Origin: Erythrobacter oryzae
Lineage (GTDB): Bacteria > Pseudomonadota > Alphaproteobacteria > Sphingomonadales > Sphingomonadaceae
Direction of reading: 5' to 3'
Assembly (NCBI RefSeq): GCF_030271515.1
Contig: NZ_JASCXI010000001.1
Coordinates: 186,001 to 250,000, forward strand
Length of the DNA: 64,000 nt
The position numbers were made by a program, and so were the translations under genes. The notes beneath the pieces are model-generated. The model was not told the origin of the DNA. It was given only the letters and a program-made list of their open reading frames with translations, and searched no databases. This document shows, piece after piece, positions 1 to 10,565 of this stretch; the first letter of the stretch is position 1, and the number at the start of each line of letters is the position of its first letter.

Positions 1-2
1 TC

Positions 3-587
3 GCCACCTGGTCGCCCTCCTACCGCGAGCTGGGCTCGGACGGGGGCTGGCCCAACACCTTCACCGACTGGGCGCAGGGCCTTGGCCACGTGAACACGCT
101 GGCGCGCGACTATCCGCTGGACCTCAAACGCATCACCCTGATGGGCCATTCGGCGGGCGTCACCCCGGCGGTGTGGCTGGCGAGCGGCGACAAGGGCGAC
201 GCGGTGGTCACGGGCGGGCTGCCCAAGGTGCGCGGCGTGGTGGCGCTTGACGGGCCGCTGGCATTGGGGCCCTTCGTGGGGGTGGACGCGGCGATCTGCG
301 GGGAGCCGGTGATCGTCCCGCTGGTGGGCGGCTCACCCGCCGAGCTGCCGGGGCGGTTTGCGATGCTCGATCCCGTGACCAACCCGCCGCGCGCGAAGCG
401 CCTGCTGGTGGTCGACGCCGCGCTGCCCGATCCCGATCCGGCGGTGCTCGCGGCGCTCAAGGCGCAAGGCGTCGCGGTCGAGGTCATCACCATCGACCAG
501 CAGCAGCATTTCAACCTGCTCGTCCCCGGCACGAAGGATTTTGCCGCAATCGCTCCGGCGCTGCTGGACATTGCCAAGGCGCGGTGA
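3..587 (+). CDS. alpha/beta hydrolase (esterase-like), 5' truncated
   Basis: The reading frame is open from the left window edge, so the N-terminus lies outside. The visible part carries the nucleophile elbow GHSAG (serine near base 150) and a late histidine in QQQHFNLL, as expected of the serine and histidine of an alpha/beta-hydrolase triad; the acid is probably in the segment VVDAALPDPDP. The fold resembles BD-FAE/carboxylesterase-type hydrolases, which cleave carboxylic esters. The substrate cannot be inferred. The next gene starts 13 bases downstream on the same strand, so they may be co-transcribed. Confidence 0.75.
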   Translation, partial: ATWSPSYRELGSDGGWPNTFTDWAQGLGHVNTLARDYPLDLKRITLMGHSAGVTPAVWLASGDKGDAVVTGGLPKVRGVVALDGPLALGPFVGVDAAICGEPVIVPLVGGSPAELPGRFAMLDPVTNPPRAKRLLVVDAALPDPDPAVLAALKAQGVAVEVITIDQQQHFNLLVPGTKDFAAIAPALLDIAKAR

Positions 588-600
588 AAAAGCGGCAGCC

Positions 601-3040
<2,440 letters not shown>

Positions 3041-3123
3041 CCGCGCGCCCCTTACAAAGCGGCTGACACCCTGACCAGCCTGTGCCATGGTGCGGCTTCC
3101 TTGGCTGGGGGGCCGGGCAAACC

Positions 3124-3855
3124 ATGCGCATCTGCATCGTCACGCCATACTGGCAGGAGCCGCGTAGCCTGCTCGAACGCTGCATCGCCAGCGTCGCCGC
3201 GCAGCACGTGGCCTGCGATCATCTTCTGGTTGCCGACGGCGCGCCGCAGGACTGGATCGACGCCGCGCCGGTGCGGCACTTGCAGCTCGACCGCAATCAC
3301 GCCGACTATGGCAATGCCGCGCGCGGGATCGGGGCGTTGCTGGCGGCGGGCGAGGGTTATGAGGCGGTCGGCTTTCTCGACGCTGATAACCGCATCGACC
3401 CCGATCATGTCGCGCTATGCCTCGCCGCCACCGCCGAGCAACCCGATGCGCCCGACGTCGTCGTCGCCCGCCGCCGGATCGAGCTGCCCTGCGGCACCCC
3501 TGTCGCGGTCGACGAGGAGCCCGGGCTGGTCGATACCAACTGCCTCTTCCTGCTCCCCGGCGCCTTTCCGGTTATCGCGCGCTGGGCGCTGATCCCGCCC
3601 CCGCTCGCCGCGGTCGGCGACCGGGTGTTCCACGCTGCGCTGGGTGCCGCCGGCTGCCGCATGGCGCACACCGCGCGCGCGAGCGTGACCTATGTCAGCC
3701 AATGGGCATCGCATTATGCCGCCAGCGGCAGCCCCGTGCCCGCCGATGCGCGCGCGCTCGATGTCGAGCCGATCGCGGGCTGGGTCGCGGGCCTCTCCCC
3801 CGAAGAACGCCGCGCGCTCGACCACCGCGTCGGCGCGCATATCGTGCTGGGGTGA
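3124..3855 (+). CDS. GT-A fold glycosyltransferase (family 2-like)
   Basis: A 243-residue protein starting MRICIVTPYWQEP; an upstream in-frame ATG at 3082 would add 14 residues unlike the family start. The pattern is that of nucleotide-sugar-dependent GT-A enzymes: an N-terminal strand, a helix LLERCIASVAAQ, the strand DHLLVADGA, and a DXD-type metal site FLDADN at residues 85-89. No membrane segment is seen, so it is probably cytoplasmic or peripheral. Acceptor and donor are unknown. It stands alone between ligA and a cytochrome gene, so context gives no pathway. Confidence 0.72.
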   Translation: MRICIVTPYWQEPRSLLERCIASVAAQHVACDHLLVADGAPQDWIDAAPVRHLQLDRNHADYGNAARGIGALLAAGEGYEAVGFLDADNRIDPDHVALCLAATAEQPDAPDVVVARRRIELPCGTPVAVDEEPGLVDTNCLFLLPGAFPVIARWALIPPPLAAVGDRVFHAALGAAGCRMAHTARASVTYVSQWASHYAASGSPVPADARALDVEPIAGWVAGLSPEERRALDHRVGAHIVLG

Positions 3856-3937
3856 GGGGGGCGAGGCGGAGCGTGGCTGCCGGACGCGCGGCCGCTGTGA
3901 TAGAGCACGTCGAAAGCGCCGGATTGAGGAGCCCGAA

Positions 3938-4771
3938 ATGACCCTGTTCAACCTGCCCCGCGCTTTGCTGCTGGCGCCGCTGGTGGGCCTCGTCGCCTGT
4001 TCCGCGCCCTCCGACACGCCCCCTGCCGCGCCGGTTCCGCCGCGCTTCGAACTCGCCTCCGCCGATCCGGCCGTGCATGGCAAGCGCCTGTCGCAGGTGC
4101 TCGGCTGCTCGGGCTGCCACGCGGACAATCTCACCGGGCAGGACTGGAGCGATGCGATGGGCACGCTGTGGACCGCCAACCTCACGCAGAGCGCGGGGCG
4201 ATATTCGCAGGCCGAGCTGGCCGTGATAATAACCGAGGGCCGCAAGCCTGATCGGGCGCTGATCGACATGCCCTCGTGGCTGTTCAGCGGCCTTGCGCCC
4301 GCCGATGTCGACGCGCTGGTGGCCTATCTGAAGACGCTCAAGCCCGAGGGCGCGGTGCATCCCGAGCCGGTGCTGGGCCCGCAGCTGCTTGCCCTGCAGG
4401 CCAAGGGCGAGTGGATGGATTCGCCTGCCCGCGTCGCCGACATGAAGGACAAGGGCCCGCCGGATCTGGGCGAGGCCCACGCCTTTGGCCGCTTCATCGT
4501 CCGCGCCACCTGTGCCGAGTGCCACGGGATCGAGCTGAAGGGCGGCAAGGAACCGATGGAGGGCGATGGCAACCCGCCGGCTGACCTGCGCATCGTGGGC
4601 TCCTACAGCGCGCAGGATTTCGCCCGGCTGATGCGCGAAGGCAAGGCGGCCGGCGACCGCGAAGTCGGACTGATGAGCAAGGTCGCACGGCGGCGCTATG
4701 CCAACCTCACCGACAAGGAGGTCGAGGCGGTGCGGGGCTATCTGGTGGAGTTGGCCAACCGTGATCCTTGA
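3938..4771 (+). CDS. di-heme cytochrome c lipoprotein
   Basis: A 277-residue protein with a lipoprotein signal ending in LVAC (Cys21), so probably anchored at the periplasmic face of a membrane. Two c-type haem sites are visible: CSGCH at residues 57-61 and CAECH at 192-196. Met residues such as those in MPSWLF and LMSKVARRRY are possible sixth ligands. The arrangement resembles two fused class I cytochrome c domains, as in electron-donor subunits of periplasmic dehydrogenases, but no dehydrogenase is adjacent. The start at 3938 is chosen because the much longer open frame upstream encodes no signal. The end overlaps the next gene by 11 bases. Confidence 0.85.
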   Translation: MTLFNLPRALLLAPLVGLVACSAPSDTPPAAPVPPRFELASADPAVHGKRLSQVLGCSGCHADNLTGQDWSDAMGTLWTANLTQSAGRYSQAELAVIITEGRKPDRALIDMPSWLFSGLAPADVDALVAYLKTLKPEGAVHPEPVLGPQLLALQAKGEWMDSPARVADMKDKGPPDLGEAHAFGRFIVRATCAECHGIELKGGKEPMEGDGNPPADLRIVGSYSAQDFARLMREGKAAGDREVGLMSKVARRRYANLTDKEVEAVRGYLVELANRDP

Positions 4772-5255
4772 AGAACTTCATCCCCGGGCGCTCCGGATCG
4801 CCGCGCTGCTGCGTGCGCGGGGCGAGAAGGTCGCGGTGGCCGATGGCGCCACCGGCGGCCTGATCGCGGCGAGCCTGCTGACCGTGCCCGGCGCGCTCGA
4901 CTTTTTCGTCGGGGGAGGCGTGGTCTATTCCTTCCGCGCGCGCGACGTGCTGCTCGCTCTGCCGCGCGAGGCCTACAAGGGGATGCGCGGGGCCACCGAG
5001 GACTATGCCCTGCTCCAGGCCCGCGCGATCCGCGACAATTTCGGGGCGGAGTGGGGCATTGCCGAAAGCGGATCGGTCGGCGGTTCCTCGCATCCGAGCG
5101 GGGCGCCAGCGGGGCGCAGCGTCGTCGCCATTGTCGGGCCGGAGCATAAGAAGGTGATTTCCACCATCGAGACCGGCAGCGATGACCGCATCGCCAATAT
5201 GGAAGCCTTCACCCGCAACGCGCTCGAAGCCCTGAAGGACGCGCTGGGCGGATGA
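4761..5255 (+). CDS. CinA C-terminal family protein (putative nicotinamide-nucleotide amidohydrolase, PncC-like)
   Basis: A 164-residue stand-alone CinA C-terminal domain with a GTG start that overlaps the cytochrome stop. It has the family pattern ATGGLIAASLLTVPGALDFFVGGGVVYS; the canonical motif has ES(C/A)TGG, so the first residues (DGATGG) are a variant. Family enzymes hydrolyse the amide of nicotinamide mononucleotide in NAD recycling. The C-terminal half (GPEHKKVISTIETGS) diverges from the usual G-x-T family ending. Assignment to the family is solid; the enzymatic role is less so because of the altered motif. Confidence 0.72.
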   Translation: MILEELHPRALRIAALLRARGEKVAVADGATGGLIAASLLTVPGALDFFVGGGVVYSFRARDVLLALPREAYKGMRGATEDYALLQARAIRDNFGAEWGIAESGSVGGSSHPSGAPAGRSVVAIVGPEHKKVISTIETGSDDRIANMEAFTRNALEALKDALGG

Positions 5256-5330
5256 GCGCGGGGCAGGTAGCTGTCTGGCAAGCATTTTCGTGGTAAGGCC
5301 CGGCAAAGACAAAAGGGGCCAAGCGGGATC

Positions 5331-6521
5331 ATGGCGGGATATTTAACGAAGCTGATGCGCGATCTGGAATCGCCGGTCGAGGTGCGGCGCTTCGGATCGG
5401 GGTGGTTTGCGGGCTTCTTCGCGCTGCTCTTCGCCATCAGCGGCTTCGTGATGGTGGTGGCCTTAAAGTTCCCCGCGGTCTTCACCACGCCCGAATTGCA
5501 GGTGGTGCGCGACTGGGCCGGCTTCCGCACCGCGATCCACGTCATGCTGCTGGCGAGCTATGCGCTGGCGCTGCTCAGCCTGCTGCTGCGGCCGAGGAAG
5601 GTGCTCGGGATGACCGCACTGGTCATCGCGCTGGCGGCAACCTTGCTCGGCGGCGCGGCGGTCGAGGCGGACAACGCAAGCGGCTGGGGGGTGTTCTTCG
5701 GGCTCGATTTCTTCGTGGTGAACCTGCTCGCGACCGGCTTCATGTGGGCCCCGCTCGAACGCTTCGTCCCCCACCGCCGCGAGCAGCGCCTGTTCCGTCA
5801 CGAATGGCGCGAGGATTTGTTCTACTTCCTCGTGAGCTCGATGTTCGTGCAGGTGCTGGCCTTCCTCAGCCTCGCGCCCTCGCAGATCATCAATGCGAAC
5901 ACCAACAGCTGGGACGCCTTCCGCGCGGGCGTGGCGAGCCTGCCGTGGGCGGTGCAGTTCGTGATCGTCCTCGTCGCCTCGGACATCCTGCAATATTGGT
6001 ATCACCGCCTGTTCCATCAGGTGCCCTTCCTGTGGGGCTTCCATGCGGTGCACCACAGCGCCAAGGCGATGGACTGGCTGGCGGGATCGCGGATGCATAT
6101 CGTCGAGGTCGTTCTGCTGCGCGCGGTGACTTCGCTGCCGCTGTTCACGCTCGGCTTCTCGGCTTCGGTGATGCAGGCCTATATCGGCTTCATCTACGTG
6201 TGGTCGTCGCTGCTGCACGCCAATGTCGGGGGCAATTTCAACCGCCTCGGCCACTGGATCGCCACGCCGCGCTTCCACCACTGGCACCACGGGCTCGAGC
6301 GCGAGGCGTTCGATGTGAACTTCGCGATCCACTTCCCCTGGATCGACAAGTTGTTCGGCACCTTCCATCTGCCGCAAGACCGCTGGCCCAAGGACTACGG
6401 CATCCCCGAGGACGTGCCGCAGGGCTATGCCGGGCAGTTCCTCTATCCCTGGACCCGCACCGGCAAGAAGCTCGACGAGACGGGGGCGTCTTCGGGTAGC
6501 GGGGCCGAGCCTGCCGAATAA
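5331..6521 (+). CDS. sterol desaturase / fatty acid hydroxylase family membrane protein
   Basis: A 396-residue integral membrane protein with several N-terminal transmembrane segments (FFALLFAISGFVMVVAL, AIHVMLLASYALALLSLLL and others). It contains the histidine clusters of membrane di-iron hydroxylases: HRLFH, HAVHHS and HHWHHG, followed by DVNFAIHFPWIDKLFGTFHLP, typical of the superfamily. Such enzymes hydroxylate or desaturate lipids or carotenoids with O2 and an electron donor; the substrate is not predictable. A second member of the family lies at 9622. The gene has its own 75-base upstream region and precedes the sigma-factor pair. Confidence 0.86.
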   Translation: MAGYLTKLMRDLESPVEVRRFGSGWFAGFFALLFAISGFVMVVALKFPAVFTTPELQVVRDWAGFRTAIHVMLLASYALALLSLLLRPRKVLGMTALVIALAATLLGGAAVEADNASGWGVFFGLDFFVVNLLATGFMWAPLERFVPHRREQRLFRHEWREDLFYFLVSSMFVQVLAFLSLAPSQIINANTNSWDAFRAGVASLPWAVQFVIVLVASDILQYWYHRLFHQVPFLWGFHAVHHSAKAMDWLAGSRMHIVEVVLLRAVTSLPLFTLGFSASVMQAYIGFIYVWSSLLHANVGGNFNRLGHWIATPRFHHWHHGLEREAFDVNFAIHFPWIDKLFGTFHLPQDRWPKDYGIPEDVPQGYAGQFLYPWTRTGKKLDETGASSGSGAEPAE

Positions 6522-6535
6522 TTTTTCGCGCGCCC

Positions 6536-6562
6536 TGTCGAATCCGTCTTGCCCCCCGCGTC
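6536..6562 (+). promoter_or_regulatory. candidate ECF42-type promoter for the DGPF-sigma operon
   Basis: TGTCGA at 6536-6541, then 17 bases, then CGTC at 6559-6562. From memory, promoters described for ECF42 sigma factors carry a TGTCGA -35 and a CGA/TC-type -10. The match lies 50 bases upstream of the DGPF gene, which is followed by the ECF42 gene itself, so autoregulation is plausible. Confidence 0.55.
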
Positions 6563-6612
6563 TCCGTATCAGAGCCTCGCCATTCCGGCCGGGCCGATGA
6601 CGGAGACGACCC

Positions 6613-6972
6613 ATGCAATTCATGCTGATGATCAACGAGGACGAAAGCCCCTATGCCGGCGAGGGCGGCGCGGCGCTGCTCGAGGCGACGCTGGCGGGGC
6701 ACATGAAGCTCGCCGAGGATCTGGTCGCGGCCGGCATCCCCTTCTCGGGCGAGCGCCTGAAGCCCGCCTCGACCGCGACCACGGTGCGCTCCGACAACGG
6801 CACCGTGACCCTGCATGACGGCCCCTTTGCCGAGACCCACGAGGAATTGGGCGGCTTCTACATCATCGACGTGCCGGGGCTCGACGAGGCGATCGAATGG
6901 GCCAAGCGAATCCCCGTGCCCAAGGGCGCGGTCGAGGTGCGTCCGGTCTGGCAGATGGGCCCCGAAAGCTGA
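6613..6972 (+). CDS. YCII/DGPF-domain protein
   Basis: A 119-residue YCII-like protein with the defining DGPFAETHEELGGFYIIDV segment around residues 68-86. DGPF proteins are small dimeric ferredoxin-like folds of uncertain function, commonly encoded next to ECF42 sigma factors, as here: the sigma factor follows with overlapping or abutting translation signals. An accessory or sensory role for the sigma factor, or an enzymatic one, is possible; the sequence does not decide. Start ATG follows GGAGACGACCC. Confidence 0.9.
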   Translation: MQFMLMINEDESPYAGEGGAALLEATLAGHMKLAEDLVAAGIPFSGERLKPASTATTVRSDNGTVTLHDGPFAETHEELGGFYIIDVPGLDEAIEWAKRIPVPKGAVEVRPVWQMGPES

Positions 6973-8186
6973 CCGAGGCGCGCGAGCGAGCGCTGGCGAT
7001 CATGGCGGCGCGGCCCCGGGTGGTGGCCGCGCTTGCCGCCCAATTGCGCGATCTCGATGCGGCGGAAGAGGCCTTTGCGGGCGCTGCTGAACGCTGCCTC
7101 TCGCTGGCCGAACCGCCGGACGATTATGCCGCATGGCTGTTCGTCGCGGGCAAGCGCCGCGCGCTCGATGCCATTCGCAAACAGGCCGCCGAGGTGCGCA
7201 GCACCGAGGCGCTCGCTCAGGTGTCCGACATGGCCGACATCCTGCAACTCCCTGACCCGATCCCCGATGAGCGGCTGCGTCTGCTGTTCATCTGCTGCCA
7301 CCCGGCGCTCGGGGCCGAGGTGCGCGCGGCGCTGGCGCTGAAGGTCATCTGCGGGCTGCCGGTCGATCGCATTGCGCAGCTCTTCGTGGTGAGCGAACCC
7401 ACCATGTTCCAGCGCATCACCCGCGCCAAGGCCAAGGTGCGCGAGGCGGGGATCGCCTTCGAGCTCCCGCCGCGCAAGGCATGGCCCGAGCGGCTGGGGG
7501 CGGTGCTGCTGGCCTTGGAGCTCGCCTTCACCGCCGCCTATGCCGATGCGGGCGGCGAGCTATCGGCGGATCTGGGCGAGGACCTTGGCGCGGAGGTCGA
7601 GCACCTCGCGCTGCTGGTCGCCGAACTGCTGCCGCAGGAGCCCGAGGCACTGGGCCTCGCCGCGCTGGTGCTGCTGGCGCGCTCGCGCAAGGGCGCGCGG
7701 CTGGACGGAGAGGGCGCGATGGTGCCGCTCTCGCAGCAGGACGTCGCGCGCTGGAGCTATTCGCGGATCGAATATGCGCAATTGCTGATGGATCGCGCGC
7801 AGCGGATCGGGCGCTCGGGGCCTTATCAGGTGATGGCCGCGATCCAGCTCACCCACACGCGCCGCGCCTTCGACGGGGTGGTCGATTGGAGCGCGGTGCT
7901 GCGGCTGTATGATGTGCTCATGGTGCTGCGGCCCTCGCCGATGGTGGCGCTCAGCCGCGCGCTGGCGCTGGCGCAGGTGCAGGGGCCCGAAGCCGGGCTG
8001 GCGGCGCTCGACGCGCTTCCTGCCGAGCGGCTCGCGCTCGTCCGTCCGTGGCACGTCGCGCGCGCCGATTTGCTGGCGCGATGTGGCCGCCCCGAGGAGG
8101 CCCGCGCGGCGCTCGATGCCGCGCTCGCGCTTGGCCCCCCGCGCGCCGAGCGGTTGTGGCTGGAGGCACGCCGCGCTGCGCTGTGA
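6969..8186 (+). CDS. ECF42-type RNA polymerase sigma factor with C-terminal TPR-like (DUF6596) region
   Basis: Region 2 is in the first 80 residues (AAWLFVAGKRRALDAIRKQ); region 4 includes CGLPVDRIAQLFVVSEPTMFQRITRAKAKVRE. A long C-terminal helical region, DUF6596/TPR-like, follows (LGAVLLALELAFTAAYADAGG to the end), which distinguishes ECF42 from short ECF factors and replaces a classical anti-sigma factor. The start is uncertain: CTG at 6969 would form a CTGA overlap with the DGPF stop, ATG at 7002 would be shorter, and ATG at 6897 would overlap the previous gene by 76 bases and add an atypical tail. The sigma factor probably transcribes its own operon from the site at 6536. Confidence 0.88.
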   Translation: MTEARERALAIMAARPRVVAALAAQLRDLDAAEEAFAGAAERCLSLAEPPDDYAAWLFVAGKRRALDAIRKQAAEVRSTEALAQVSDMADILQLPDPIPDERLRLLFICCHPALGAEVRAALALKVICGLPVDRIAQLFVVSEPTMFQRITRAKAKVREAGIAFELPPRKAWPERLGAVLLALELAFTAAYADAGGELSADLGEDLGAEVEHLALLVAELLPQEPEALGLAALVLLARSRKGARLDGEGAMVPLSQQDVARWSYSRIEYAQLLMDRAQRIGRSGPYQVMAAIQLTHTRRAFDGVVDWSAVLRLYDVLMVLRPSPMVALSRALALAQVQGPEAGLAALDALPAERLALVRPWHVARADLLARCGRPEEARAALDAALALGPPRAERLWLEARRAAL

Positions 8187-8290
8187 ACGGCCAGCGGAAG
8201 CCGGAGCCGGATGGATGCCATGTTTGCCATAGCGGTGTAGCGATGCAGGTTAGGGACGCAGATTGCCTCCTCGCCTAGGGCGTTGGCGCT

Positions 8291-9034
8291 ATGCAAACCA
8301 GCGACACCGCCTTCCGCCCCGGCCCCCACGCCCACCTCTGCGCCCTGCGCGGCTGCGGCGAGCCGCACCTTGATGAGGAGCTCGAGGAGTCCTTGCGCGG
8401 CCTTATCGCCCGCACCGATTTCCCCTGCGTCGGCGCCAAGGCCGCCCTCGCGCAGAGCGGCCTCAGGATCGAGACCGCCGGCGACATCACCAGCCCTGCC
8501 GACGATGCCCGCATCCAGCGCGCGCTCGCCCGCTGGAGCCGGATGCCCGCCACCAACGAGGCCGATTTCCGCAGCCTCACCGTCGTCTACCACGGCCCGC
8601 GCGACCTCGACGAACCTGCGTTCGAGGCCGCGCTGTGGGCGCGCCTGTCGAGCATCAGCGCCGAGGACGCCGAACGCGGCTTCGCCCCCGATCCCGGCTT
8701 CAGCACGGACCCGCAAGACCCGCATTTCGCGCTGAGCTTCGGCGGGCGCGCCTATTTCGCGGTCGGCCTCCACCCCAATGCCTCGCGCCGCGCGCGGCGG
8801 CTGCCGTTCCCGGCGATCGTCTTCAACCTCCACAACCAGTTCGAGAAGCTGCGCGCCGAGGATCGCTACGAGCGGATGCGCGAGGTCATCCTCGCCCGCG
8901 ACGAGGCATTCGACGGCGAGCCCAACCCGATGCTGGCGCGCCACGGCGAGGTGAGCGAGGCGCGCCAGTACAGCGGGCGCGAGGTCGAGGATGGCTGGTC
9001 CTGCCCCTTCTTCCGCCCCGGCACGAACGCATGA
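8291..9034 (+). CDS. YqcI/YcgG family protein (GntA-like haem-dependent N-hydroxylase)
   Basis: A 247-residue protein with the family blocks FPCVGAKAAL (near 43-52), FAVGLHPNASRRARRLPFPAIVFN and the C-terminal NPMLARHGEVSEARQYSGREV followed by WSCPFF. One characterised relative, GntA of guanitoxin biosynthesis, N-hydroxylates a guanidino substrate with haem and O2; most members are uncharacterised. The next gene, a DUF1989 protein, overlaps by four bases (ATGA), so the two are almost certainly co-expressed. Family assignment is secure, substrate unknown. The 104 bases upstream hold no gene. Confidence 0.85.
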   Translation: MQTSDTAFRPGPHAHLCALRGCGEPHLDEELEESLRGLIARTDFPCVGAKAALAQSGLRIETAGDITSPADDARIQRALARWSRMPATNEADFRSLTVVYHGPRDLDEPAFEAALWARLSSISAEDAERGFAPDPGFSTDPQDPHFALSFGGRAYFAVGLHPNASRRARRLPFPAIVFNLHNQFEKLRAEDRYERMREVILARDEAFDGEPNPMLARHGEVSEARQYSGREVEDGWSCPFFRPGTNA

Positions 9035-9618
9035 CGGATCGCATCCCCCCGCGCAGCGGCACCGCGCTGCGGCTTGCCAAGGGCGACATCCTGACGGTGA
9101 TCGACCCCGAGGGCGGTCAGGTCAGCGATCTGATCGCCGTGGCCGACGGCGATCCGGGCGAGATCATCTCCAACGGGCGGACCTTCGATTACGAGGAGAC
9201 GCTGCGCCTCACCACGGGCGCGCGGCTGTGGTCGAACCGCTCGCGGGTGATGCTGACGATCCTCGAGGACACCGCGCCCGCGCATGACTTCCTGCTTACG
9301 CCGTGCTCGGAGGAGACCTTCCGGCATTTCTATCCCGACAAGCCCGTCCACCGCGGCTGCTTCGGCAACCTTGCCGAGGCGCTCGCGCCGCATGGCGTGA
9401 CGCCCGACATGATCCCTTGCGCCTTCAACGTCTTCATGAACGTGACCTTCGCGCAGGACGGCAAGCTGGCGGTGCTCCCACCCGAAACCCGCGCAGGCGA
9501 TTTCATCCGGCTGCGTGCGGAGATGGACCTCGTCATCGGCCTCACCGCGTGCTCGGCCTATGCCTCGAACGGGGGGAGCTTCAAGCCGATCGACTACACG
9601 GTCGAACGGGCGGAGTAG
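9031..9618 (+). CDS. DUF1989 / urea carboxylase-associated family protein
   Basis: A 195-residue DUF1989 protein. It shows the cupin-like family sequence RLAKGDILTVIDPEGGQVSDLIAVA, then RTFDYEETLRLTTGARLWSNRSRVMLTIL, HDFLLTPCSEETF and the conserved end DFIRLRAEMDLVIGLTACSAYASNGG. Relatives accompany urea carboxylase and guanidine or amine metabolism but have no agreed reaction. Translation is coupled to the upstream GntA-like gene, suggesting a short two-step pathway on a nitrogenous compound (inference). It ends three bases before the convergent desaturase gene. Confidence 0.85.
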   Translation: MTDRIPPRSGTALRLAKGDILTVIDPEGGQVSDLIAVADGDPGEIISNGRTFDYEETLRLTTGARLWSNRSRVMLTILEDTAPAHDFLLTPCSEETFRHFYPDKPVHRGCFGNLAEALAPHGVTPDMIPCAFNVFMNVTFAQDGKLAVLPPETRAGDFIRLRAEMDLVIGLTACSAYASNGGSFKPIDYTVERAE

Positions 9619-9621
9619 GGC

Positions 9622-10458
9622 CTATTCCGCAGGCTCGGCGACAGGCTCCGCCGCGCGGCGCCGCTCGGTCACCTCGCGGAACGCCTCGCGGTAGCGCGGG
9701 TGCTCGGTGCCCATCCAGCGGTCCCACCAGGTGAAGTAGAAGCCGAAATTGTGGCCCGAGGAATGGTGCAGGTCGTGGTGCGTGGTGGTCGCGATCCAGT
9801 CCGTCCACGGATTGTCGACCCAGCCGGCCGGGAACAGCTCGCTCCCCGCATGCGCCATTACGTTGCGGATCATCTGGTGCCAGATGAAGAACAGGATCGC
9901 ATAGCCCGCATAGGCGATGCCGAGCTGGCTGGTGAGGAACAGGAACACCGGCACGAAGGCGACCTCGATCACCGCCTCGGTCATGGTGAAGCTGTAGGCG
10001 GTCCACGGCGTGGGCGTGCGCGACTTGTGGTGGTGAAGGTGGGTGGCGCGGAACAGCCGCTTCGAGTGCATCGCGCGGTGGGCCCAGTAGAACCACGCGT
10101 CATGCGCGAGCACGATCAGCACGAACTGCCAGGCGATCGTCCACAGCGGCGCATCCTTGATCGAGAGCAGGATCACCCCGGTCTCGTGCCCGACCAGAAT
10201 CGCGAGGGTGACGACGGCATAGACCACCACGGTGCGCATCGAGGAGAGCAGCTCGCGGATGTAGTCGGCGCGGATCGCGCGGCGCCCCTGCTGGATGCGG
10301 CGGCTCTCGGCAAAGCCGCGGAAGACCAGCAGCAGCGCCGTCAGCACGCCCGCCGCGATCAGGTAGCGGCTGAGATCGAAATAGATCCCGAAGATGAAGT
10401 GGTCGGCCACGCGGGTCATGGCATAGTCGAGCGTGGCGGGGTCGGCGGGGGTCAGCAT
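9622..10458 (-). CDS. sterol desaturase / fatty acid hydroxylase family membrane protein
   Basis: A 278-residue membrane protein with transmembrane segments near residues 28-46, 75-95 and 110-130. The di-iron histidine motifs are HDAWFYWAHRAMH, HLHHH and HHDLHHSSGHNFGFYFTWWDRWMGTEHP, a C-terminal signature of the superfamily. Probable inner-membrane O2-dependent lipid hydroxylase or desaturase; substrate unknown. It is paralogous in family only to the protein at 5331. The AraC-type regulator gene lies 107 bases upstream on the same strand and may control it. Confidence 0.86.
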   Translation of the reverse strand: MLTPADPATLDYAMTRVADHFIFGIYFDLSRYLIAAGVLTALLLVFRGFAESRRIQQGRRAIRADYIRELLSSMRTVVVYAVVTLAILVGHETGVILLSIKDAPLWTIAWQFVLIVLAHDAWFYWAHRAMHSKRLFRATHLHHHKSRTPTPWTAYSFTMTEAVIEVAFVPVFLFLTSQLGIAYAGYAILFFIWHQMIRNVMAHAGSELFPAGWVDNPWTDWIATTTHHDLHHSSGHNFGFYFTWWDRWMGTEHPRYREAFREVTERRRAAEPVAEPAE

Positions 10459-10565
10459 GGGGGAGAAGCCTTTGTCAGCGAAGGCTTATGACATGGCTTG
10501 CCTCACCGGCAAAGGCTCGTCGCTGGCGGAAAAAGCCGAAGGATTCCGAAATCGCCCTCGCTTTT

